A stretch of DNA of 64,000 bases from Cladopsammia gracilis (taxonomy: Eukaryota; Cnidaria; Anthozoa; Scleractinia; Dendrophylliidae), in contig JAJGOT010000003.1 of the NCBI GenBank assembly GCA_022457155.1, forward strand, positions 316,001-380,000, written 5' to 3'. The first letter of the stretch is position 1. Each line of letters opens with the position of its first letter. The notes under the pieces were generated by a model, which was not told the origin of the DNA, did no database searches, and saw only the letters and a program-made list of their open reading frames with translations. Below are positions 55,004-64,000 of the stretch, piece after piece. The position numbers and the translations under genes were made by a program.

Positions 55004-55490
55004 TCTACGGTCAGCCTCGCCGCCTCTAGTACTGTTTAAACAAGTTAACTTTCGTCTTAGTTGTTTATTGTAATACCTTAAGACTTATTATCGGCAGTTT
55101 TAGCCGCATAGTTTAGTCGTTTATTTCTTAGTTAAAAACACCTTAAAACGCTAAAGGTAGCACCACTGCATAGGTCGGGGGTACACGGTCCCTATTTTTT
55201 CCAACAGTTGGCTATTTGGGGTTTACGTGTCCGACTCTGGTGCGCTTAGAGTTATTATAATATTATAGTCCTTTATAATTTGTCAATAACAAAATGTATC
55301 GTGGGCCTGGCTGACCAGCTTAGAGTTATTGTAATATTATAGTATAGTATATTGTAGTAATATTGTAATATTATAGTCCTTTGTCAATAATAAAATGTAT
55401 CGTGGGTCTGGCTGACCAACGCCCCACGCCTCTTAGCCTTGTGTGTTTGTTCGGGTGTGTAGTGGAGGCAAAATAGTTCTAATTGCTAGC
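55004..55490. repeat. Tandem-like AT-rich duplications
   Basis: TTAGAGTTATTRTAATATTA and AATAAAATGTATCGTGGG-type blocks occur twice (about 55249-55318 and 55320-55425). Non-coding. Confidence 0.6.
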
Positions 55491-55496
55491 CACGCA

Positions 55497-55590
55497 GGAC
55501 GGGGGCTATAATCTCGTACTCAGATCTCACTCGCCTGACCGTAGGAGATCTGGGTACGAGATTACAGCGTGCAAGACCCCCGGGGGAGGT
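55497..55590. repeat. Short fold-back
   Basis: CGGGGGCTATAATCTCGTAC and GTACGAGATTACAGC...CCCCCG, with a second pair CTCAGATCTC/GAGATCTGGG inside. Probably a MITE. Confidence 0.65.
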
Positions 55591-56151
55591 AGTTCCATAT
55601 AAAATTGATGGAGGTGATCGTCGTATCGGAGTTAAAAGTCGTGGTTTGGTGCCATTAACGGTTTTTGAATCGAAAATGACCACTGTTGGAGTTATTTTGA
55701 TACCTTTAAGGAACAACTTTTCAGAAAGAATTAGTACCTTTCGGGATAAAAGTTAACGTGAACTATACCCACAAAATGGGACTGTTACCTTTCAGGGTTC
55801 CATTCATAATTTGCGACGATCACGCATCTGTCAATCACCACCACTGGGAATCCGGCATGCTAAACATTCACACAAAAATCTCTTCTCAGTTGATGTTTGC
55901 TGGTCGTTCGTAGCGAATGACTAAAATAAGGAGTCGCGTGAAAGGCTATAAAGTCACATACACACTGTACCTGTTTCAGTTTCAAGGAAAACCAAGGTTA
56001 TATTCTGACATTTCCATACTCTTTTTGCACCGCTCTTCCAAATCGATCCCAGCAAGTTCAGTTGTGTCTTGGTTTGAGACATATCTGGTCGGGTCGAGCA
56101 TTGCAGTATCCTGGATAACAAAGACAAACCATATATTCAGCATGTATTCTT
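55591..56151. other. No gene recognised
   Basis: Short frames only; no motif. Confidence 0.4.
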
Positions 56152-56335
56152 AACAAATTTACACCGGTTTTCCGTGGGGTGGACTCTTATTTACCACGAT
56201 TTACGTCATCACATGGTCAAAATGTTGTGGACTCACGAGGCGCAGCCGAGTGAGTCAGCAACAAATTTTGACCATGTGATGACGTAAATCGTGGTAAATA
56301 AGAGTCCACACACGGAAAACCGGTGTAAATTTGTT
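56152..56335. mobile_element. 184-bp near-perfect palindrome
   Basis: Arms of about 80 bp containing AACAAATTTACACCGGTTTT, GGACTCTTATTTACCACGAT and GACGTAAATC complements around a short loop. A second, weaker inverted pair (TCGCAATCTGATTGGTTG and its complement) lies at about 56430-56535. Confidence 0.8.
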
Positions 56336-59300
56336 TTTTACAACAATATTTAGAAAAAAATACAAGGAAAAATCGAAGTCTTGTTACAAAACGTGACAGC
56401 AAAGAAAGAGCAAGCGTTGTCTAAAACTTTCTCGCAATCTGATTGGTTGTTTTCAAGCGCGCGTGATGTTAGCGTCAGCACCGTTGTCTGGACTCTCATT
56501 TACAAATCACGTCAACCAATCAGATTGCGAGTTTAGCGGCAATTGTGGTAAAAATATGAATTTTCTAAACTAACACAGTAGAATGGTAATTAGCACCCGC
56601 CCACTCGCCCAGTGTATTTGGGCAAGTACAAATTGCACCGATTTCTTCAGTGCAATTCTGAATGTCACTCGCCCAAAGTGCTGTCAAAATTAAATTACTA
56701 TCATGACATTTTTATACACATCCTGGAGCACTCCTTACAATTTTTTTGGCAGGTGTACAGCCAGCTTCTTTAAAACGTTACCAATTTTTAAACCAAAACA
56801 CAGTTAGCTATAGCAGCTATAGCTATAAAGAAGCCCTTCATCATCACAATTTGGTGATGGTAACAATGGTGAAGTCGCTCAGGAGCCACTGGTAACCCAC
56901 ACGAGCCACAGGTGACCCACACGGCCGGAGCTTAACCCGGTTTCTGTTGCATGAAATAACTAGGAATATTTCATTCCACAACGGAAAGATCCGGGAAGGA
57001 GTTGGAGATGGAGATTAGTCGAGTTAGAAGCCGGAAATTTTAGCTGTAACTAGTAAGTCACGGAGGTTGGGAGAGCGTCTCAAAGGTACAAAATGCAAGT
57101 GTTGAAAAACCTTTTTTACTGGGGTCAGAAGAGAGGAGAAAATTGTTATGTTATTTAATGATGTTAGAGATGTGAGAAAGTGATGAATTAAAAGCCGTTA
57201 TAAAAGGTATACGTTTAGGTTAGTTTCTTGGCAGCGCATTGTATTTGTTTAGGCAAGTACAGGCACGCTACCGACATTATATTCCTCGTATACTTACTTT
57301 TATAAACCAAACAACAACAGAAAAAAGAACACAAAAACCAACATTTCCAAATTCCAATTCCATCCGTTATTCGAGGGCCACAGGTTTGTCAGTCTCTCGA
57401 GAGACTGTTTTAAAGTGTTACCCTTCTTAAACAAAGTTGATTTATTTTATTTATTTTAAACCAAAGACGCCATCAAACCTAAACCTAGGTTTATAGCATT
57501 TAAGCAGTGTTTATTGGGTTTTGTGGATGAGGGATATCTGGCAAAATAGTTTTAGCAATAAGGGGAACTACCAAAATAATTATGAAGAAATTGCCTCGTT
57601 TCTTAAAAAATGATAGGCATCCAGGATAGGGGTACCATCCATAGAAAATGGAACCCCTTTCATATACCTACAGAAGAAACACTGCATCTCTTTTCTAAAT
57701 ACCCTTGAAATAAACTTATGGAACGATATCCACGGAAAAACACCAAGTGTTACCACTAGCACTACCTCTAGCGCCTGTTTGAGATATTTTGAAAGGCCCT
57801 TTTTATCTCGTTAATGCGCTTGCGCATTAAGCGAGATTTCGGAGTCGAGTACTAAAAAGGGACAAAAGCTGTTAACAAAATTTTGTGGACTTTTGTCCGG
57901 GGGGGTTTCTTGTTCGTTCTTTATAGAAGCTATATTAGGGCATTGAGGATATGGTTGGTTAAAGCGGTTAGGATTTCAAGAAGGGCGTCACATACTGCCA
58001 CTAAAATGTTTGGGGAGCACCCCCGGACCTATTGTTAATTTCCCTAGGGTATTGGGATGTCAGAACTTGTGATGAACTTGTCATATCTCACATTACGTTA
58101 CCGCAAAGGTATTAGTCCTTGTTAAATTTCGATATCTCACGTTACCTATCAGTTTCAATCATTTGTCGTAAAGCCATTATAGCTACCTTAAAAGGGTAAA
58201 AATAGTTTAAATGCGTTTTCTTGGGAAACGTAGTTTGAGAATTTCACGGTGTATTTTACTAATGGAGAGGTTATAAGAAAGTTAAATGGGACAGGAAAGT
58301 TTGTGTGTTAATATGAGCGGTATGGCAGAGCAAAATAGCATGAACTTTGCGTTTTTTTCTATTGAGTTGTGGTTACACACACCTTGGGTTTGGGGCCTTC
58401 CCAAGGGTTAATGGCTTGGGTTCGGTTTATCTCAGGTTTCATCTTACTCTTGGGGATGCGGTTACACAGTAAAAGACTCCCCAGGGTAAAATATAATAAG
58501 ATATGAGTTCACTGACACTGCAGTTTACGCGCGAAAACGTACAGATCGACATGGATGACACGAATCGAGATCTTGTAAGTTTAATTTCAGTCAATCTCCT
58601 GCTTATCATTCGATAAATATAACAATCCGGCAGTTTTTTTTTGCGAGAAGACACCGAAGAAGACGCCTTCAACTACGCTATCTTCAAGGTTTGTCGGCGT
58701 TTTATTTACATTTAGGAGCTCGCCACGAACTTGCTCGCCGCCAAGGAGGGCTTGGGTATTTCCACGACCACAGAATTGGTTTCAGCAACTTCTAAATAAC
58801 AATGCACTCGATCACTGGTGGAAAGAAAACTTTAGAGTTACAAGTAAGCGTGCAATTAACCAAGCGTATCAGAGGTCAACTCAGAGAGCAGCAGCAGGCG
58901 ATTTCCTGTATTAGCTACGTTCTGCATTATGATTGGCCAAGCGGTTTGATTGTGCAATAGTATGGTAAACATGTCATAGTTGTGTTGATTTTTTGGCTTA
59001 TAATGATGACGGTTGAATGGAATTGCGGCAAGCCTTCAATGGCTTAAATTTTTGCGTCTTTTGCGTACTGTTACATAATGAAACTGTAATAGCAATTATT
59101 AATTGTTTTAAAATAGCACAAAAGCGAAAGTACACGGGTCAGCCAATACTATGCTACCGGTGCCAAGTGCAGGTTCAATCAAATTAGTTGCAACCTGTAG
59201 GTAAACGAACTTAAAATATTCACCTTTATACGGACTTCTATTTTATGAAAGGGGTCAATCCGGCAATTTTTTTCTTAGTCATATGGGAAGTTTAACTGAG

Positions 59301-60483
59301 TCAGAGGCTGTCCTATTCAGTACATTTGATAGCTGCGCTCAAAAGAACATGCTATTTTGCTCTGCCTTTTAAGTCGCTTAACGAGTGACAACCGGAAATA
59401 TCGTGAAAAGAAAAATTGGTAAGAATATTCTGCTCCCGGAGGGGGGTGGGGGGGGGGACTCCTATAAGTCGTCAAGCGGAGGTGCTCGTCAGGAAAAAAA
59501 GTGAAACCCTGAACTCACTAAAAGATACCATTTTCTGGGAAAATGAGTTTTTTTTTTTAATCATATATTCTAAAAGATACCTAGATCCCCTAATTTTAAC
59601 CCCTAAAAGATACGACGAGCACCCCCACCCAACCACATATGCGAGTCCTCCTCCGGGGTTCTGCTATACGTTGTCTAGTACCCGGTATGATGAACAGCGA
59701 GGAGCGATTTTTTATGTCGCTTAACGAATGTCAAAGTGAAATCTCGTGAAAAGAGTTAATTTTACGATTCGTTTAAAGTCAACTCGCTTAAAGTTAAACG
59801 AGTCAACTTTTCGCGCTCGACGAAGCTGAGAAATCTCACGCTGTATTTTTGTTCGCTTTTTGAGTTGTAATCTTTGTCTGCTGTTCCAATAGTTATTAAA
59901 TATTTAGGTGTCATGATTATGCAATAGTATGCAAGAGAGGGTAGATTTTGCTTATTCAGCTAACTAAAAATGTTTCGGTTTGATTATGCAAGAGTATGGA
60001 TTTCGGTTTTGTGCTATTTTAAAACAATTAATCATTGCTATTACAGTTTGATTATGCAACAGTACGCAAAAGACGTAAAAATGTTCCTAATTTTGTTTAT
60101 AAAAGTTATCAAGGAAGCATTTTAAGAAGCATTTTATAAGCGATTTCAGCGTGTTTATTTTTTTAAGAGAGATTTTGTCTCTATTTGACAAAAAGACAAT
60201 GTATTGTTTGAGTGGCAAGTAAGAGAGAGAAAACGTTCTTGGCTCTATAAAAAGAAGACGAATATCAATTGCGTGTCGTACTGATAACATTGAAATCCTA
60301 AAGCGGACAAGAGAGTTACCTTAGAGTGCTCAACGTAGCTTGATTGCATTGAAATCCTGACACAAGAGAGTTGCCTTCGAGCGCTCAACGTAGCTCTATT
60401 AGCAAAGAATATAGCACACTTAAAGCAAGAAAAAATATATTTAAATCTATTATTTCGTTAAACAAAATTATCAATTGTTTGTA
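56336..60483. other. About 4.1 kb without a recognised gene; repeat fragments
   Basis: 56918-56972 is a SINE fragment related to 300-360. 57600-57790 is an inverted relative of the 44-bp minisatellite element at 17885-18640. A TTTTGCGTACTGTTACATAA block at about 59055 faces its near-complement at about 60045-60080. A G-run element lies at 59430-59660. CGCTTAACGARTG-AAAT-TCGTGAAAAG blocks recur at about 59365-59410 and 59715-59755. Confidence 0.5.
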
Positions 60484-60858
60484 ATGGTTGCTTTTAATGG
60501 TTCAGGTGCTATAGATTCAGTTTTACTACTAGAAAGTAGGTTATCTGAATTAAATAGAATTGCTCTTGATGTTGGAGGAGGTGGCGATTGTTTTTTTCGT
60601 GCCGTATCACATCAATTGTATGGCGATGCTACGAACCATTTTTATATACGTAGTCTTGGCATTGAATATTTAGTATATAACCCAGAACAGTTTATAGAGA
60701 GTAATACTGAACACTCTTGGCAAGAATATTTGAATAATATGTCATGTCAAGGAACATGGGCTGATGCGATTATCATTCAAGCTGTGGCTAAATGTCTCAA
60801 TTTATCAATTTATATTGTTGAATCAAATGAAACTTTTGCTCCTGTCACTCTTGTTTAA
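60484..60858 (+). pseudogene. Truncated OTU-domain cysteine protease
   Basis: I use the ATG at 60484. The frame has the N-terminal two thirds of an OTU domain: LDVGGGGDCFFRAVSHQLYG with the catalytic Cys (GDCFFRAVS), SLGIEYLVYNPEQFIES, then GTWADAIIIQAVAKCLNLSI and IYIVESNETF. The final strand with the catalytic His (normally HY or HW about 25 residues further on) is missing, because a stop follows FAPVTLV and no match is visible in the next 150 bp. OTU enzymes cleave ubiquitin conjugates. Domains of this wording are often carried by invertebrate transposons, so this is more likely element cargo than a host gene. Expression is unlikely to give an active enzyme. Confidence 0.75.
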
Positions 60859-61784
60859 TTTCCTTCCTATTACAAATTAAGTTATCGTCTCTTTCGTAGA
60901 AAAATACGTAAACATTGGGAACATCAAACTTTAAGAGGGTATAAAGGAAAAGTAACACACATCTGAACAGCGCCACCATTTTGGACGGCAATCTATCCGT
61001 TCCGATGTTAACCGCGTAACTCTTTCCTCCTTTCCGGTTCTAGATTTTTGTTCGTGAAATGACCAGAACTCAATTCGTTCTATAGGTGTCAGAACATTCA
61101 CTGAAGCGTGATGCTTGAAGTTGTTTCTCGCGGTGAATTTGCCTGTAAAGAGCTGTAAACCCGGCGCAGCTTTTTCTCGACAGCTACAGTGAGCTTACTT
61201 TACCATTTTGTAAACAAGGCCAAACACACGACAAATTAATCTAGCACTGCTAAATGAGGGTGCTAATGGGGGTACCCAATTGTCAGTTAACTAACTATTT
61301 TTTTTCGGCCAATTGTCAGTTAACAAGAGGCTACACTGGTAGCCTATACTCATGCGCTTGCATAAGAAAGTTTTACGTTCTTTTTTAACTGGGTCACGCT
61401 GTCGGAAATCGGTTCATTTCAATATTTTCATTCATTGATCTTATCAAGTGATTTAGCTTGACAAGTAGGAAATTACGTATATCAGTAAGGCTTTTAAATT
61501 TGCAAAGTTAAGATAAGGTTACTTTAAAGGCCATGAGAATGACCAGAGTGAATGCGTTTTCGGGATTGGACTTAGAACAGCCGCTTTACGAAAATTATTC
61601 GACATTAGATTCTCATTTAAAAACCATAATTTCTCACCTGTCAAGATAGCTTCCAAAACCGTAATAAGGATTGTCAGTATTAAAGATGTCTGTTTGATAC
61701 AGGATCGTACACAGAGAGTATGGGAAGGAAAAAAATCGAATTTCACTGATGCTTGTGTCCAATAAAATACGCTGTGGCTATATG
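60859..61784. other. No gene recognised
   Basis: Contains GCCAATTGTCAGTTAAC-type short repeats near 61280-61320, which recur at about 63600-63640. Otherwise nothing supported. Confidence 0.4.
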
Positions 61785-62810
61785 GCCGGTAACCGGTCAA
61801 GGTTTTCAAAACACTAAATGGCCGGCAGTTCTATATTCACAGTAAATTTCTCAAAATCGAAAAATTCCAGCTAATCTAAACTATCATATGTCGATTTAGA
61901 AAAGTCAAGCGATCCTGAAATGCTTTATAGATCTCAAGTCTAGGGTTTGGTTTACGCTGGGCTCAGAAGACGAAACCATGTTTTGTGACACTTAACCTTT
62001 TTTCAGTTCCACTGCCGGTCAAGGTTTTCAAAACACTAAATGGCCGGCAGTCCTATATTCTCAGTAAATTTGACAAATCGAAACAATACAGCCATTCTGA
62101 ACTATCATGTGTCGTGATCCTGATCAAACGAGCCGGTTTTGTGGGATTTCTATATCACGAAACCATGTTTTGTGACACTTGGAACTTTTTTCAGCTCGAC
62201 TGCCGGTCAAGGTTTTCAAAACACTAAATGGCCGGCAGTTCTATTTTTTCAGTAAATTTCACAAAATCGAAAAGATCCAGCCATTCTGCACTATCATATG
62301 TCGTGATCCTGATCAAACGAGCCGGTTTTGTGGGATTTCTATATCACGAAATCCCCGACGAAACCATGTTTTTGCAGTCGAGCTGAAAAAAGTTCAGTGT
62401 CACAAAACATGGTTTTGTCTTCTGAGCCCAGCGTAAACCAAACATTAGACTTGAGATAAATAAAGCATTTCAGGATCGTTTGAATTTTTTAAATCGAGAT
62501 ATGATAGTTTAGATTAGCCGGAATTTTTCGATTTTGTGAAATTTACTGAGAATATAGAACTGCCGGCCATTTAGTGTTTTGAAAACCTTGACCGGCAGTC
62601 GAACTGAAAAAATTTCTAAGTGTCACAAAACATGGTTTCATCTACTGAGCCTAGCGTAAACCAAACACTAGGCTTGAAATCTATAAAGCATTTCAGGATC
62701 GCTTGACCTTTCTAAATCGACATATGATAGTTTAGATTAGCTGGAATTTTTCGATTTTGAGAAATTTACTGAGAATATAGGACTGCCGGCTATTTAGTCA
62801 ACCCGCGTTC
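61785..62810. repeat. Inverted block of 180-bp repeats
   Basis: CCGGTCAAGGTTTTCAAAAC / CACTAAATGGCCGGCAGT units occur at about 61795, 62018 and 62208 on the plus strand and as complements at about 62560 and 62780. The block is thus two facing tandem arrays around about 62390. No gene; the two small frames here are repeat translations. Confidence 0.85.
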
Positions 62811-63318
62811 GCGTGCTAGGACAAAATGACGAAACAGAATACATACCATGTATCTCACTTGTCGCACTTCCCATTAGAAAAGGTAGCTCCATTTCCAACT
62901 GAGCCTTTGTAACAGCTTTCCCGTCGATCTTCTCTAATCGCAACAACTTTAAATCAAACTCACCGAGTCCAAACTTTCCGCTTATTGTTTGATTATATGT
63001 CCATTGAATTGTGCTTTGTCATGTCAAACGGTATGCGACTTATGTGTCATTCGAATGCCGATCCTTTGTCATCATCTCGATAAAAACTCAGAATAACTTT
63101 GACCACGCCACTCGACGCCATCACGGAGATCAAGGTCAACGCTCTACGACCCTGGTACCTTTCGCATATAATATCGGTTAATATGTCACCTGGTCACGCA
63201 GCGAGGCAGGTAAAAGTCACAAAATAGCTTTGCTGTTAGGAAAAAACTATGTTGCTTTTATTAACAACAACAATCGTTCATTTAGTATAATTAATAGAAT
63301 GTCACTTAACTGTTACCG
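62811..63318. other. No gene recognised
   Basis: No supported feature. Confidence 0.4.
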
Positions 63319-63582
63319 TATTTTCTCGATTAAACGCCGGGCCCCGAATAAACGCCGGGTATAATTGAGGAAGTTGTAAGTAAGCTCCTCAAACGTTTGT
63401 TTGTGGTATAATAAACTTAAGATTTAAGGGCAAGGTACAAGGCTGCCAAGAAAAACGAATAATAACCCTTTCTTAAAAAATGGCGGGCGAGAAAAAACTG
63501 CTGATACAAAGAAACGCCGGGTCCACAAGGCCAAGTTTGAAATAAACGCCGGGGGCATTTAATAGAGAAAATACGGTAACTT
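63319..63582. mobile_element. MITE with TTACCGTATTTTCTC ends
   Basis: TTACCGTATTTTCTC and GAGAAAATACGGTAA are exact inverted ends, and ATAAACGCCGGG repeats lie inside in both orientations. Related to 19303-19745. Confidence 0.75.
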
Positions 63583-64000
63583 TTCATTTATCAGTTAACT
63601 ACTATATTTTTGGGCAATTGTCAGTTAACTGTTAACCCCATCAGCACCCTCCTAAATGCACTGGTATTCTAAATTTCACTTTTGCAACATTTCACCCACG
63701 ACTGAAAAACCTTAAACAAATACTGATGAAAAATGGAGTTTCGTTCAAAACCAACCATTCCTGAAAACTATTTACAAAACGCCGTCTAACACATCATACA
63801 AGACGTAAATCACTTAACGACACGACTCATAACAGCCAAACTTTGAAAGCTAATATAAATGCATCGCAACCGCAAAACCACATAGCGGAGTCGCTGCAGG
63901 CCTGTCATGAACCTCATTTCGATCTAAGGGAAACTAAAAAAGTGACCGCCAGGAGTGGTGCCCTGTTTATCCGCTCCAGACCCAATATTTTCTATATAAG
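63583..64000. other. No gene recognised
   Basis: End of window; no supported feature. Confidence 0.4.

Overview
This is a piece of a large, AT-rich eukaryotic genome. It is most likely from a cnidarian, probably an anthozoan such as a stony coral or sea anemone. That is an inference from the mixture seen here: a Ngaro/DIRS-type tyrosine-recombinase retrotransposon, Penelope-like (PLE) debris with hammerhead-like motifs, tRNA-derived SINEs, an OTU-domain fragment of a kind common in transposon-rich invertebrate genomes, and dozens of fold-back MITEs. There is no operon structure. Long reading frames are rare, splice-type GT/AG boundaries occur, and I found only one convincing host-type gene. 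Most of the window is transposable-element sequence or unrecognised non-coding DNA. Layout. 0-6 kb: a SINE inside an 86-bp direct duplication, small MITEs and a GGAA microsatellite. 6-14.2 kb: two copies of one long repeat that ends in a 106-bp tandem repeat. One copy is split by a 1.46-kb inverted-repeat element and the other by a 1.95-kb GC-rich palindromic element, at points within about 20 bp of each other. Copy 1 also carries a 194-bp hammerhead-bearing insertion with a clean 14-bp target duplication, and a 340-bp MITE with a tRNA-like promoter lies between the copies. 14-20 kb: more MITEs, a 44-bp minisatellite and two hammerhead-like motifs. 20.2-21.4 kb: the 3' end of a PLE (GIY-YIG domain plus a hammerhead-like tail) abutting a decayed LINE reverse transcriptase. 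21.4-35 kb: SINE, MITEs (two TTAA-flanked) and long stretches with nothing recognisable. 35.2-38.4 kb: a minus-strand gene for a small secreted or GPI-anchored protein of prion/Shadoo-like layout, its promoter, a broken upstream paralogue and a nine-copy 106-bp array. 39-44.6 kb: a SINE whose tRNA-like part has become a minisatellite, more MITEs, and a deleted DIRS-like element (Gag and recombinase remnants). 45.5-52.4 kb: an almost complete Ngaro-type retrotransposon of 6,875 bp. It has split direct repeats (A1...B1-A2-B2), an intron-split gag, reverse transcriptase, RNase H and a tyrosine recombinase. 53.7-54.6 kb: an 850-bp insertion containing 1.57 head-to-tail units of a 524/525-bp monomer, each unit with a hammerhead ribozyme-like motif. 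It looks like a retrozyme-type insertion and splits a minus-strand reading frame. 54.6-64 kb: fold-backs, an OTU fragment, an inverted satellite block and further MITEs. How the parts relate. The Ngaro element is self-contained: Gag packages the RNA, RT/RNase H copies it, and the recombinase would insert a circular cDNA through the shared ACTATT sequence at all repeat joints. The hammerhead-bearing sequences have no proteins of their own and would depend on elements such as PLEs for copying. The MITEs would depend on absent Mutator-, piggyBac- or other-type transposases. All functional statements are inferences from sequence alone; no database search was possible.
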